Of a stretch of 64,000 nt of DNA, positions 50,166-59,983 are shown piece by piece. Under the pieces are notes generated by a model. That model was not told where the DNA came from and did no database searches. It was given only the letters and a program-made list of their open reading frames with translations. The stretch is from Nitrosomonas mobilis. Its GTDB lineage: Bacteria; Pseudomonadota; Gammaproteobacteria; Burkholderiales; Nitrosomonadaceae. The DNA lies in the NCBI RefSeq assembly GCF_900103035.1, contig NZ_FMWO01000044.1:84449-148448 (forward strand). The letters are read 5' to 3'. The position numbers and the translations under genes were made by a program. Positions within the stretch are counted from its first letter, which is position 1. Each line of letters begins with the position of its first letter.

Positions 50166-51233
50166 TCAGCAAATCCTTGGCAGCAGCTCGCCGCTAGGCA
50201 TATCGAGAATGCGCTGGCCGCCGATTATGGTTTTCATAGTAACCAGACCCGCTTCACCTGCCGTGACTTCGCCGATAGAGACCGGTTTTCCTTGATCGAA
50301 ACTCGTGATGATTTCCAGCACCTGCTCCACGGCAGCGGGTGCGACGAAAGCAACGAAGCGACCTTCGCAGGCAACATACAGCGGGTTGAGCCCGAGTAAT
50401 TCGCAGGCGCCGCTCACCGTATCGTTTATGGGAATCTGCTGCTGGTCGATGTCGATCTGCACCGCAGCACTTTGCGCGATTTCACACAGCACCGCTGCCA
50501 GCCCACCGCGAGTGATGTCGCGCAGGCAGTGGATATCGAGTCCCGCATCGAGCAATGTCATCACACAATGGTTGAGCGGTGCGGCATCACTGGCCAGATC
50601 GCTTTCGAACGAGAGCCCTTCGCGTTGCGCCATCACAGCCATGCCGTGGCGACCGACGTCACCGCTCACGATCACCTTGTCGCCGGGTTTTACGGAGCGT
50701 GGATGAAGATGCACAGCATGGATCATCTCGCCAATGCCGGCGGTGTTGATGTAGAGCCCGTCCCCCTTGCCTTTTTCGACGACCTTGGTATCGCCGGTGA
50801 CGATTTTCACCTCGGCTCGATCCGCTGCCTGGCGCATTGAGCAGACAACGCGCCACAGGGTTTCCATGTCCAGTCCTTCTTCCAGAATGAAACCTGCCGA
50901 TAGATAGCGAGGTTTTGCGCCGCACATGGCGAGATCGTTGACGGTACCAAAGACGGCAAGCGAGCCGATATCGCCGCCGGGGAAAAACAGCGGTCGGATC
51001 ACGTAGGAATCAGTGGTAAAAACAACCCTGCCAGCCTCGATTCCACCCGTGTCGAGTGTGACTCCATCGTGCCCCGAGAGCAGCTCCGGGTTGTCGAACG
51101 CGCGATAGAACATTTTTTCGATCAACTGCTGCATCATCCGCCCACCACTGCCGTGCGCCATCAGTACGCGAGGGTAGTCCATCAGAGGAATGGGGCAGGT
51201 AAGCGTAAAAGGTTCTGCTGTCGTCCTAGTCAT
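50166..51233 (-). CDS. hypE: Hydrogenase maturation protein HypE
   Basis: 355 residues. AIRS-type ATPase fold: [18 protein letters not shown] at the N-terminus, HHHHx-free [35 protein letters not shown] in the ATP site, and the essential C-terminal PRIC, whose Cys carries the carbamoyl/cyano group. HypE with HypF makes the cyanide ligands of the NiFe site. It starts with a 4-base overlap of the hypD stop. Confidence 0.95.
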   Translation of the reverse strand: MTRTTAEPFTLTCPIPLMDYPRVLMAHGSGGRMMQQLIEKMFYRAFDNPELLSGHDGVTLDTGGIEAGRVVFTTDSYVIRPLFFPGGDIGSLAVFGTVNDLAMCGAKPRYLSAGFILEEGLDMETLWRVVCSMRQAADRAEVKIVTGDTKVVEKGKGDGLYINTAGIGEMIHAVHLHPRSVKPGDKVIVSGDVGRHGMAVMAQREGLSFESDLASDAAPLNHCVMTLLDAGLDIHCLRDITRGGLAAVLCEIAQSAAVQIDIDQQQIPINDTVSGACELLGLNPLYVACEGRFVAFVAPAAVEQVLEIITSFDQGKPVSIGEVTAGEAGLVTMKTIIGGQRILDMPSGELLPRIC

Positions 51234-52357
51234 GGCGTGTGTGGCTCCTTATTGTTCAGACTGGCTGAGGGTGCCTTTCTGCGGTAATGATAGTAGGCCG
51301 CGCAGGCGCCTTCCCCGGATACCATGGTTGCACCCAGCGGGTGTTCCGGGGTGCATGTCGCGCCAAACGCAGGGCACTCAAGCGGAGTCCTGATGCCCTG
51401 CAAAACGAGGCCGCTGATGCATTCCGCGGATTCTGCGGTGGAAACGTTCGCCACATCGAAACGTCGTTCGGCGTCAAACGTGGCATAGTCATCCGCGAGT
51501 GACAGACCACTTGCCGGAATCTCTCCCATACCGCGCCATTTGCGTTCGCTGATCTGAAACACGCTGTTAACCAGTTGCTGTGCATGGCGATTGCCGCCCA
51601 CAGTGGCCGAACGAGTGTACTGGTTCTCAACCTCATGACGGTTTTCTTCCAGTTGCCGCACGCACATATAGATGCCCTGTAGCACATCGACCGGCTCAAA
51701 ACCGGTGACGACGATTGGCACACGGTATTTTTCAGCCAAGGGAATGTACTGGGTCAAGCCCATCACAGTACAGACATGACCTGCCGCGAGAAACCCCTGC
51801 ACCTGCGTATCTGGCGAAGTCATGATCGCTTCGATCGCAGGCGGTACCAGCACATGCGACACCAGCGCCGAAAAATTATGGATGTCCCGAGTGGCTGCTT
51901 GATGGATGGCCAGCGCATTGGCGGGTGCGGTCGTCTCGAAACCGACGGCAAAGAATACGATCTGCCGCTGCGGATTGTCTGCTGCAATGTTGACTGCATC
52001 GAGCGGCGAATAGACGATGCGGATATCGGCGCCTTCTCCCTTGAGTGACAACAGGTCGCAATCGGAGCCCGGCACGCGCAGCATGTCGCCAAAAGAACAA
52101 AAGATCACGCCGGGTTGACGGGCAATGGCGATGGCCTTGTTGACCATCTCAACAGGCGTGACGCACACTGGGCAACCCGGTCCATGAATCAGGCGGATAG
52201 CCTTTGGCAGCAAATCGGATATGCCATACTTGACAATCGAATGAGTCTGCCCGCCGCAGACTTCCATGATGGCCCACGAGCGGGTCGTGATCTGCGCGAT
52301 GGCGGCGAGATATTGTTTCGCTGCCTCGGCATTGCGGTATTCGTCGAGATATTTCAT
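51230..52357 (-). CDS. hypD: Hydrogenase maturation protein HypD
   Basis: 375 residues. The motifs [28 protein letters not shown] and [12 protein letters not shown] are diagnostic of HypD, whose [4Fe-4S] centre and redox cysteines hold the iron while CN and CO ligands are added. C-terminal Cys residues ([16 protein letters not shown]) form the cluster. It overlaps hypC by four bases and hypE by four bases. Confidence 0.96.
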   Translation of the reverse strand: MKYLDEYRNAEAAKQYLAAIAQITTRSWAIMEVCGGQTHSIVKYGISDLLPKAIRLIHGPGCPVCVTPVEMVNKAIAIARQPGVIFCSFGDMLRVPGSDCDLLSLKGEGADIRIVYSPLDAVNIAADNPQRQIVFFAVGFETTAPANALAIHQAATRDIHNFSALVSHVLVPPAIEAIMTSPDTQVQGFLAAGHVCTVMGLTQYIPLAEKYRVPIVVTGFEPVDVLQGIYMCVRQLEENRHEVENQYTRSATVGGNRHAQQLVNSVFQISERKWRGMGEIPASGLSLADDYATFDAERRFDVANVSTAESAECISGLVLQGIRTPLECPAFGATCTPEHPLGATMVSGEGACAAYYHYRRKAPSASLNNKEPHTP

Positions 52358-52605
52358 GCAGACTCCTCACCGACTTTGCCGGTGGCGCCGATCTCATCGA
52401 GATAGGTGAAGGCTTTCTCCGCCTGAGTAGGATCAATTCTGGCGATGGCGATACCGACATGCACCAGCACGTAATCCCCCGCATCCGCTTCCGGCACGAA
52501 TACCAGATTGACTTCCTTCACGATCTGCCCGAAGCGCACCTTGGCCAGACGGCTTTCTGCCTCTCCTGATATGGATTCGATTAACCCTGGTATAGCCAAA
52601 CACAT
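52354..52605 (-). CDS. hypC: Hydrogenase maturation chaperone HypC
   Basis: 83 residues. The N-terminal MCLAIPG with the conserved Cys2 and the core [27 protein letters not shown] are those of HypC/HybG chaperones, which carry the Fe(CN)2CO unit from HypD to the large-subunit precursor. It is two bases downstream of hypF and overlaps hypD by four bases. Confidence 0.96.
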   Translation of the reverse strand: MCLAIPGLIESISGEAESRLAKVRFGQIVKEVNLVFVPEADAGDYVLVHVGIAIARIDPTQAEKAFTYLDEIGATGKVGEESA

Positions 52606-52607
52606 GG

Positions 52608-54902
52608 TTATTCCCTCTGAATGGTTTGTATCGCCGCCATGATCTGTCCGGCAGCCAGACCACCATCATTGGCTGGCTGCCGTTGCGGGCTGTATACTTC
52701 GAATCCGGCCATTTGCAATGCCTCGCTGGTTTGTTCCAGTAACAGCCGGTTCTGAAAACAGCCGCCACCAAGTATAACTATCTTCTCGTCAGTCCGCCGC
52801 GCGACGGCAACGGCCATTTGTGCTAGCGTCGCATGGAAGCTTGCGGCAATCTGGTCAGTCGGCTCGTTATTTGCAGTCGCATCGATAATCTGGCGCAGCA
52901 TTGGTCGCCAGTCCACAGCCATGCCACTTTTATCAAGCGGTGAAATAGCAAAAGGATACACCGTATTGCCCACCGTAGCGGCTGCGGCTGCGTGTTGCAG
53001 CGCCATCGCGGCTTCCCCCTCGAAGTCGCTCACCTGGCACAAGCCGGTTAGCGACGCGACCGCATCGAATAGCCGACCGACGCTGGATGTAATCGGGCAG
53101 TTTGTCCGGCTGGCGAGCATCTGTCGCAATATTTTCAGTTCGACTGTGGAGAAATTTCCCGCAATGACATGCGAATCAGCAAAACAGCCATCGCCATCGA
53201 TTGTGTAGCAGACGCCCAGCGCCGCGCGCCGCGGCTCACGGATCGTCTGCTCGCCGCCCGGCAGCGGAAACGGCAGAAAATGGGCGGCACGCTGAAAACC
53301 TCGGGAATCAATTTGTAGAAATTCTCCGCCCCATATGGTGTTATCGGTACCGTAACCCGTGCCATCCCAAATGATGGCAAGCGCCTTGCCGCGCAACCCG
53401 TGTTCGGCCATGCAGCTGCGTGCATGGGCCTCGTGATGCTGCACTTTTACTAATGGCAATGCCAGTTTTTCGGCTGTTCGTGTCGACTGGTAGTCGGGAT
53501 GCAGGTCACATGCCACCGCCTCTGGCTGAATGGCGTACAGCGAACACAACGTTTCGGCCATCTCGTGTTGCGCCCTGACGGCGGCCACTGCCGACAGATC
53601 GCCGATATGCGGGCTGATGAGCAGGCTGCGCCCGGCTGCGAGCGCAACCGTGTTTTTAAGCTGCCCACCAGTTGCAATGAGCGGGCGTGATATTACGTCG
53701 TTCAACTCGATATGGAGCGGCGCATATCCTCGGGCAGTGCGCAGCATCACCGGTTTGCTATTGGATACGAACAGTACCGAATCATCGATGCGGTTCGCAA
53801 TTGGGCGGTTATGTGTGAGATACGCATCGGCTATTCCACCGAGCATCGCCACCATCTCCGCTTCATCCTTGCACAGCGGCTCATCTGACAGATTGCCACT
53901 GGTTGCCACCAGCGGAAAAGCAAGCGCGTCCAGCAGAAGATGGTGCAGCGGCGTATATGGTAGCATCACGCCGAGTGTTGACTGATTGGGTGCGACCGCA
54001 GCACAGACAGCCTGATTTTCCTTGCGGCGTTGCAACAGTACGATCGGTGCCTGGGGTGAGGTGAGCAGATTGGTTTCCCCGGCAGATATTTCACAGGCTG
54101 CCGCTACCTGCGCCAGATCAGGAAACATGATGGCAAGCGGCTTGCGGCGGCGGTGCTTGCGCGCTCTTAACCGCAGCACTGCTTCCTCGTCTCTGGCGTC
54201 GACCAGCAAGTGAAATCCCCCCAGCCCTTTGACCGCAATGATCCTGCCATCACGCAGCGCATTGATTGCCTGTTGTAAGGCGTCGTCCTTCGTAGCAGCG
54301 GCAGCGATCACACCATCTTGATCGCAGTATTGAAGAACAGGTCCACAATGCGGGCAGGCGTTCGGCTCGGCGTGAAAGCGGCGATTTTCCGGATCGTGAT
54401 ACTCCTGCGCGCACTGATCACACAGGGCAAACCTAGCCATTGTAGTATTCGCCCGGTCGTAAGGCAGACCAGTCAGAATGCTGTAACGCGGGCCGCAGTC
54501 AGTGCAGTTGATGAACGGATAACGGTAACGCCGGTTGCCGGGGTCGAACAGCTCTCGTCGGCAGGCATCACAGGTCGCGAGATCGAGCGGCAGATGACGA
54601 TGGATGCCGGGGCTGGCAAGACTTGGCCGAATGACGAACCCTTCAGTGAAATCACAAGGAATCAGCCGGGGTTGCAGACTGGCAATCACAGCGTGAGGCG
54701 GTTTGTGCTGTGGCAGTGCGCGAATGAACCGGGCAAGTTGTGCGGCCTCCCCTTCCACCTCGATTTCGACACCGTCCCCACTGTTGCGTACCCAGCCGGA
54801 AAGCCCCATGCGAGCTGCCAGTCGATGCACGAAAGGCCGGAAACCGACGCCCTGCACCAGCCCGGTTACCTCGATGTGATAGCGTTTTCCTGATGCCAGC
54901 AT
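52608..54902 (-). CDS. hypF: Carbamoyltransferase HypF
   Basis: 764 residues. Domain order: acylphosphatase (GLVQGVGFRPFVHRLA, residues 1-95), two zinc fingers (CDACRREL...CTDC, and CDQC...CPHC, about 105-185), YrdC-like domain (about 200-390), and a Kae1-like C-terminal domain with HHEAHARSCMAEHG and DGTGYG. HypF makes thiocarbamoyl-HypE from carbamoyl phosphate. It leads the minus-strand hypF-hypC-hypD-hypE operon. No hypA, hypB or hydrogenase structural gene is seen upstream in the window. Confidence 0.96.
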   Translation of the reverse strand: MLASGKRYHIEVTGLVQGVGFRPFVHRLAARMGLSGWVRNSGDGVEIEVEGEAAQLARFIRALPQHKPPHAVIASLQPRLIPCDFTEGFVIRPSLASPGIHRHLPLDLATCDACRRELFDPGNRRYRYPFINCTDCGPRYSILTGLPYDRANTTMARFALCDQCAQEYHDPENRRFHAEPNACPHCGPVLQYCDQDGVIAAAATKDDALQQAINALRDGRIIAVKGLGGFHLLVDARDEEAVLRLRARKHRRRKPLAIMFPDLAQVAAACEISAGETNLLTSPQAPIVLLQRRKENQAVCAAVAPNQSTLGVMLPYTPLHHLLLDALAFPLVATSGNLSDEPLCKDEAEMVAMLGGIADAYLTHNRPIANRIDDSVLFVSNSKPVMLRTARGYAPLHIELNDVISRPLIATGGQLKNTVALAAGRSLLISPHIGDLSAVAAVRAQHEMAETLCSLYAIQPEAVACDLHPDYQSTRTAEKLALPLVKVQHHEAHARSCMAEHGLRGKALAIIWDGTGYGTDNTIWGGEFLQIDSRGFQRAAHFLPFPLPGGEQTIREPRRAALGVCYTIDGDGCFADSHVIAGNFSTVELKILRQMLASRTNCPITSSVGRLFDAVASLTGLCQVSDFEGEAAMALQHAAAAATVGNTVYPFAISPLDKSGMAVDWRPMLRQIIDATANNEPTDQIAASFHATLAQMAVAVARRTDEKIVILGGGCFQNRLLLEQTSEALQMAGFEVYSPQRQPANDGGLAAGQIMAAIQTIQRE

Positions 54903-55320
54903 CTGCAGTTAATAAACCTCAAATTTTTAGAGACGCCCGTAAGACATTTCACACATCCCCAGTCTTTCCGCCCCTAATAAAAGGGGACGCCGTCCTACAT
55001 TACAATAGCGAAAAAGCCTGTTCAAGAATAAGAGGAACATTCTGGTTTAATTCGCTGATACGCCACAGAGTTTTATCTGTTATGGAATCTAGTCTGATAT
55101 TCATCTTGACATTTATCAATCATCCACAATTTTTTTCAACTGTCACAATATAGTAGTGGAATTGCAGAATAAATAGTGTCCTTAATTAACTATATGTTTT
55201 TATAATACAATTTATCAGGTTAAAATTTAGGCAATTCAAAAAATAGCATGGATGAATGGGAACTTAGGTACATTGTTCATCATTTATGCACATAGTTATC
55301 CACAGATTTTGTGCATAACA
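54903..55320. promoter_or_regulatory. AT-rich region with a cluster of DnaA-box-like 9-mers
   Basis: TTATGCACA (55284-55292), TTATCCACA (55296-55304) and TGTGCATAA (55310-55318) occur within 35 bases, preceded by 200 bases of very AT-rich DNA. A TCATCCACA near-match lies at about 55121. No coding frame is supported. It may be a DnaA-binding regulatory cluster; it also contains the hypF promoter on the opposite strand. Confidence 0.55.
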
Positions 55321-55340
55321 TTATCTGCCTGGAAAGATTG

Positions 55341-55409
55341 TTCAGCTTACCGCAGCCAGCGTGCTGGGCGAGGTCCGATAGTGGCTGCGGTAAGCTGAAG
55401 AGTTTTTTT
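55341..55409 (+). terminator. Long hairpin with T-tract
   Basis: Arms 55341-55358 and 55382-55399 are perfect 18-base complements; a run of seven T begins at 55403. By sequence this is a strong rho-independent terminator on the plus strand, but no plus-strand gene precedes it. Confidence 0.65.
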
Positions 55410-55924
55410 AATCAGGAAATTTAATGACCAGTTCAAGGGGGTGCTCCTCTTTTAAATTGGGTTCATCTTTGATGCCTGGCTGTTGATGCAAGGGACGCTG
55501 CGCAGAATGTCCTCGGCAGTCAGGCGTCCGATATGAGCGGCTGCGCTATCGCCGGTTACCATCGCAGTCACGATGGTGCCGTCGATTAAGTAGGCTCAAT
55601 TTCTCCGTAACCAATTCTGCATCAGATCGAATAAGGTCAGGATACGCTCGACGGGAGAGCATTGTATTTGCGGCAGATCCGAATCGAACCGCGAAACCAA
55701 ATGCTTGCTTTCGTCTCGAATACTGCCTTAAGCAAGTATATCTCTCGCCAATCAAAATTTGATTTATGATGCGATATAAAATACTGATTTAGTTGCAATA
55801 AATACATATTAAACTGTTGTCGCCTAACACAACGAGAATTCGGCGAGCTGGTATGCGGATCGGAGCAAGGCCGTATCCTTGCTCGGCAGTGACTGGCCAG
55901 TCAGCTGAGTCGCGCGGATTCACG

Positions 55925-56150
55925 TCATCTGCGACAACGCCCCCGTTACTATCATGCGCAGTTAGTGAAGGACTACCTGGCGAACTCTAAAATCGAACTG
56001 GTTTTCCTGCTGTCTTGTGCGCGGAATCTCAACTTGATCGAGCGGTTCTGGAAATTTTTCAAGAAAACCGTACTGTATGGGCACTACTACGAAACCTTTT
56101 CCCAGTTCAAAACAGCGTGCGACAACTTCTTTACCGGACTAGACTAGCGC
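55925..56150 (+). pseudogene. IS630-family transposase, C-terminal relic
   Basis: IHVICDNA, then after a one-base shift RYYHAQLVKDYLANSKIELVFLL, CARNLNLIERFWKFFKKTVLYGHYYETF and NFFTGLD. The catalytic Asp (CDNA) and Glu (LIERFW) region of the DDE domain is present but frameshifted, and the N-terminal helix-turn-helix half is missing. Confidence 0.8.
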
Positions 56151-56551
56151 CACGCCTCGCTACGCTTGCTATTGACCGGTCGCTTCCAAATCATCGGGCA
56201 CGCTTGAGTGTCAAAAATTTGAAGTGCGGTGGGTATAATAGAAAAAATCGAGCTTGGCTGAACAATCTTTCTAATAAAGGAAGGTTTAGTGTGATATTCA
56301 CCGCCGGGAATTTCTCGACTATACCGATCAACATCTCCTTTGCTGGAGATGTCAGCCTGCGGCGTCCACTTCAGAAATAGCGCGATGAATACGATAGAGG
56401 GCAAGAAAGCCATCATCAATGCCTTTGCCGTAGATTATAGATATAGTCGGGTTTGCCGAAACAACGAGAGGTGTCTTGGTTGTTTTCGCGTAATGTTAAT
56501 GTGGTTATCGTGAGTTATTGCTCGCGCAACCACAGCCTTGGCCGCCACCAG

Positions 56552-56775
56552 TCAAAAGCTCGCAGCGACGAAAATGCGGAGCGAAATCAGTCTTCTCGTC
56601 GACCAGAAGTCGACGCGGCTCAAACTCGATACGCGCATAAACCACCGAGGCCGGCTCGACATCGAACTCTGCCAACAAAATTTCCTGTACCTACACCTGT
56701 CACGCAGCACTCTGCCCACGCCAAGCAGAAATAGAACCAGTGCTAGCAATCTGGCATGCAGGCGCACAGCACGCA
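56552..56775 (-). pseudogene. Possible relic of a membrane gene downstream of the RimB-like protease
   Basis: A minus-strand frame begins MRAVRLHARLLALVLFLLGVG, a hydrophobic segment, and shifts frame to AEFDVEPASVVYARIEFEP before decaying. In other bacteria the RimB-like gene is followed by a transglutaminase-like seven-helix membrane gene. The fragment may be its decayed start. Identification is tentative. Confidence 0.35.
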
Positions 56776-57369
56776 TTAATCTTCTTCCTCATCCTCATTC
56801 AGTGGCGGGTAACGGAGCGCATCCTCGACACCCTCGCAAAGTGGCACCCCGGCAGAAAATTCGAATTCCGAATCTACCAGCGCGCGCATTTTCCGCAAGG
56901 CACTAGCCCCCAGCAATAACGGCTGACGGAAGCTACGGCGGTCGGCCAGGTTGACATTTACCGTCGCCGCCCGGTTGCCGATGCACAGCATCAACTCGAC
57001 CACCGGTCGGCGTGCGTAGCCCTTGTCTTCTTCCGGGTCGTAGTCCGAAGCGCGCCGACGAATCCGGACATTGTGGGACAAGGGCAACTCAAGGTTATTG
57101 AGTTCCATTCCCTCTACCGCAAGGTCAAACTTGATCCAGCGCTCGCCATCCCGAGTAAAGGGGCGGATATTGATGGCGCTGAGTGAAGAGCTGTCCGCGC
57201 CGGTATCCACTTTGGCAGGCAGGACAACCCTGAGCTGAGTAATGAAAACCTGCTCATGCAAGCCATAGATAACCCGGGCGGTAGGCTTGGCCGGAGCGGC
57301 GGGCGCGGCAGACAGGGTAGATGTGAACAGCAGCACGGCCAGTAAAAGGGACAACCATCGCCACCACAT
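56776..57369 (-). CDS. RimB-like ATP-dependent zinc protease family protein (retropepsin-like)
   Basis: 197 residues from ATG 57369 with AGGAGAGG upstream. An N-terminal signal peptide or membrane anchor (WWRWLSLLLAVLLFTSTLSAAPA) precedes the domain of PF05618: IYGLHEQVFITQLRVVLPAKVDTGADSSSL (catalytic-type DTGA), RRPVVELMLCIG, and NVNLADRRSFRQPLLLGASALR. The family resembles retropepsin proteases and often sits beside ATP-grasp glutamate ligases. Those partners are not intact here. The C-terminus is acidic (EDEEED). Likely periplasmic. Confidence 0.85.
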   Translation of the reverse strand: MWWRWLSLLLAVLLFTSTLSAAPAAPAKPTARVIYGLHEQVFITQLRVVLPAKVDTGADSSSLSAINIRPFTRDGERWIKFDLAVEGMELNNLELPLSHNVRIRRRASDYDPEEDKGYARRPVVELMLCIGNRAATVNVNLADRRSFRQPLLLGASALRKMRALVDSEFEFSAGVPLCEGVEDALRYPPLNEDEEED

Positions 57370-57714
57370 AACGCCTCTCCTGATAAATGAATCTCGTAGA
57401 CCCGGTCCGACCACAGGGGCATTCAGCGGCTCCTGCAGACTGGTTGGTGTATGGGAAGAATAAACGCCTTTTTTCATATAAACCGAATGTACCGAGAAAG
57501 GGTTTTGTTGTCAAACTGACCGGAAAGTCATCCGAAATTCGCAAAATTTGTTTTTGATCAGCCGCAAAACGTGTTGGTTTGGGCCCATTTTTTACTCTTC
57601 ACGCAAAAAACGCCCAAGGAGAAACGTCAGCTCAATCATGAAGAAGGCTGAAAAAATGGGCCTCTAATCAGATAGGGTCGAAAAGCCCCTGGAATTTTGC
57701 AGGGGATCGTAGTG

Positions 57715-57890
57715 GCGCTAGCTCGATAGTGGCTGCGGAAACGAACAGACGTAGAGGGAACGCTTCAAGATGGAAGCACCGGTTGAAACGGTAAACAAAC
57801 GCACCGAGGTAACGAGTTCCGTATTTGGCGAAATTGAATGCATGATAAGCGCCATCCAGGCTGGTTCTGAGTTTGCCCAAATGGTATTGA
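57715..57890 (-). pseudogene. IS1595-family transposase, C-terminal relic
   Basis: The minus strand reads GKLRTSLDGAYHAFNFAKYGTRYLGAFVYRFNRCFHLE and then PLRLFVSAATI, the C-terminal end of an IS1595-type transposase of a subtype distinct from that at 9800-10091. No N-terminal part is nearby. Confidence 0.78.
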
Positions 57891-57972
57891 TCCAGCTGAA
57901 TTCTGACAAATCCTTAGGCTTGTGACCGTCTGCAACGATTGTCCGGTGCTGGCTGCCAGCGATTCTGGAATT

Positions 57973-58413
57973 TCAGTGGCATATGGCATAGGGTGAACCG
58001 TCTACCAAGGACTGATATTTGGTGGGAAGTTCAGGCCCACCCGGATAGTTGTATTCGGTATCTATCGCTAATAGACCTTTTTGCTCGTTAGCGTTGAAAG
58101 TTAGTAGCAGGGGGCGATCCTTGTTTGCATCAAAGTAAGGAAAAAACCACAGGCTGATACCTTCATAGAAATTGCCGCCATAACTGGCTGCATATTCCGG
58201 CTGTGTTGCCGTTTCGGTTTGACCGGCGACTTCAAAAGTAAAACCGGTTTTATCGACGATGATGTGGGGTTGGCGTTTGCAATCACCGGTCGGCGCATAT
58301 CGGCCAAACAGTTGCTCGAATCCGTCCAGATTGGCAAGGCCGGTGGCATGGGTGTTACCAGTTATGGCTGAGAAAAAAGATAATGCTAGTGCGATTATTA
58401 TGTTTTTAACCAT
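57973..58413 (-). CDS. Secreted protein of unknown function
   Basis: 146 residues. A Sec signal peptide (residues 1-23, ends THATG) precedes a 120-residue mature part with no recognised family. Visible features are two Cys (CKRQPHIIVDKTGFTF and the C-terminal AICH) and aromatic-rich YGGNFYEGISLWFFPYFDAN. The gene ends close to an IS1595 relic. Divergent from the GCS2 gene. Confidence 0.7.
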   Translation of the reverse strand: MVKNIIIALALSFFSAITGNTHATGLANLDGFEQLFGRYAPTGDCKRQPHIIVDKTGFTFEVAGQTETATQPEYAASYGGNFYEGISLWFFPYFDANKDRPLLLTFNANEQKGLLAIDTEYNYPGGPELPTKYQSLVDGSPYAICH

Positions 58414-58561
58414 CTAACACCTCACCCCAAAATCAGTTTGTCGAGGAACCTATTCTGCCATAACGTGCTCGTGGCAAGACATTTATCGACACAGGTTTTT
58501 TTACACAAAAGATTGCATGTTATGCTGCCAGACAGTATGTTTCCGGTCTGGAGGGCAAATC

Positions 58562-59983
58562 ATGGGACAAGAAATTTCAGTCGATCATTTCGGCTCCGCA
58601 GCACGAACGCGATTTAAGCGACATCTTTCATCAGAGACGGCTTTATTGCAGGAAGCACTATCATCCGGACAGTTTTCTGCATCCGGCTTTTTTGCCGGGT
58701 TTGAGCTGGAGGCGTGGCTGCTCGATTCTCATTTTTTTCCAGCCGCCAATAATGAAACCTACCTGGCGCATCTCGATCACCCGCTGGTTGTGCCGGAATT
58801 ATCGCGTTTCAACATCGAATTGAATAGTACGCCGCTTGTTTTGCAAGGGGATGCCCTGATGCGCATGGAGCATGAGCTTGCAGCAATCTGGCAGCAATGC
58901 CGGCAAAAGGCGTGGGATCTCGGCAATAAACTGGTGATGATCGGGATTTTGCCAACTGTGCGTGAGCAGGACTTGTGTTTGGCCAACATGTCGCCACTCA
59001 ACCGTTATCATGCGCTCAATACCGAGGTGATCAAACGCCGTGGTGGCAAGCCGATTTCCATCGATATCAGCGGCAAAGATCATCTGGTGCTTTATCATGC
59101 GGATGTCATGCTGGAGGCAGCTACTACTTCTTTTCAAGTGCATTTGCAGATTCCAGCGGCAAAAGCGGCGCGTTATTACAATGCATCACTCATGCTCTGT
59201 GCGCCGCTGGTCGCCGTCGCCGCCAATTCCCCCTATCTTTTCCAGCATGATCTCTGGGAAGAAACGCGCATTCCTCTTTTCGAACAGTCGGTTAATCTCG
59301 GAGAACGGGCGGCAAAACGCGTGACCTTTGGTTCTGGTTACCTGCAGGCGAGTATCATGGAGTGCTTTGAGGAAAATATCGCCGACTATGAAATCCTGTT
59401 GCCGATGCAGCTCGATACCTCTGCAGATCATTTCGAACACCTGCGTCTGCATAACGGCACTATCTGGCGCTGGGTACGCCCGTTGATCGGTTTCGATCAG
59501 ACCGGTACACCCCATGTTCGCATTGAGCAACGCATTATGGCTGCCGGGCCGAGTATCATCGACCAGATTGCCAATGCGGCTTTCTATTATGGTGCCGTGC
59601 ATTATCTGGCTGAACAACCGCATCCACCGGAAACCGACCTGCCTTTTGCCACAATTCGTGACAATTTCTATCATGCTGCCAAATATGGACTGGGTGCGAC
59701 CTTGCAATGGCCGCAGGTAGGATCGGTCGCGGCAGATGTGCTGATTCTGGATCATTTATTGCCACTTGCGGCACAAGGTTTGACCATGCTGGGGATCGAC
59801 CCGGATTCGCGTAGCCGTTATCTGGATGTTATTCAGGCACGTGTTCAGTCGCGCCAGACCGGCGCCAGTTGGCAGCACGCCAATCTGGCCCATCATCATG
59901 GGGATTATCTGCAATTGACCGCCAGCTATTTGCATCATCAGCTCCACGGCCAACCTGTGCATACATGGAATCCACGCAGCTAA
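58562..59983 (+). CDS. Glutamate-cysteine ligase family 2 (GCS2) protein
   Basis: 473 residues from ATG 58562, with GGAGGG nine bases upstream. The GCS2 ATP/glutamate-binding features are GFELEAWLLDSHF (catalytic acidic residues), IELNSTPLVL, ISGKDHLVLYHADVMLEAATTSFQVHLQI and YLQASIMECFEENI. Members ligate a carboxylate (often glutamate) to an amine such as cysteine. The exact substrate of this bacterial group is uncertain. The stop codon lies inside the next gene: the two overlap by 19 bases, so the ligase and the M14-type hydrolase are made together. Confidence 0.9.
   Translation: MGQEISVDHFGSAARTRFKRHLSSETALLQEALSSGQFSASGFFAGFELEAWLLDSHFFPAANNETYLAHLDHPLVVPELSRFNIELNSTPLVLQGDALMRMEHELAAIWQQCRQKAWDLGNKLVMIGILPTVREQDLCLANMSPLNRYHALNTEVIKRRGGKPISIDISGKDHLVLYHADVMLEAATTSFQVHLQIPAAKAARYYNASLMLCAPLVAVAANSPYLFQHDLWEETRIPLFEQSVNLGERAAKRVTFGSGYLQASIMECFEENIADYEILLPMQLDTSADHFEHLRLHNGTIWRWVRPLIGFDQTGTPHVRIEQRIMAAGPSIIDQIANAAFYYGAVHYLAEQPHPPETDLPFATIRDNFYHAAKYGLGATLQWPQVGSVAADVLILDHLLPLAAQGLTMLGIDPDSRSRYLDVIQARVQSRQTGASWQHANLAHHHGDYLQLTASYLHHQLHGQPVHTWNPRS

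Larger units (their letters stand above)
55332..56269 (+). mobile_element. Degraded IS630-like element with possible terminal repeats
   Basis: GAAAGATTGTTCAGC at 55332-55346 recurs as its complement GCTGAACAATCTTTC at 56255-56269. Between them lies an IS630-type transposase end (see 55925-56150). The interior also contains a terminator-like hairpin and an unidentified minus-strand relic (55546-55755), so the element is rearranged. Only the right end has the expected TA beside it. Confidence 0.5.

Noticed and set aside
55546..55755. Minus-strand 69-codon frame as an intact gene
   Set aside because: Lies inside the rearranged IS630-like segment, with no start signal or recognisable family; regarded as a relic.
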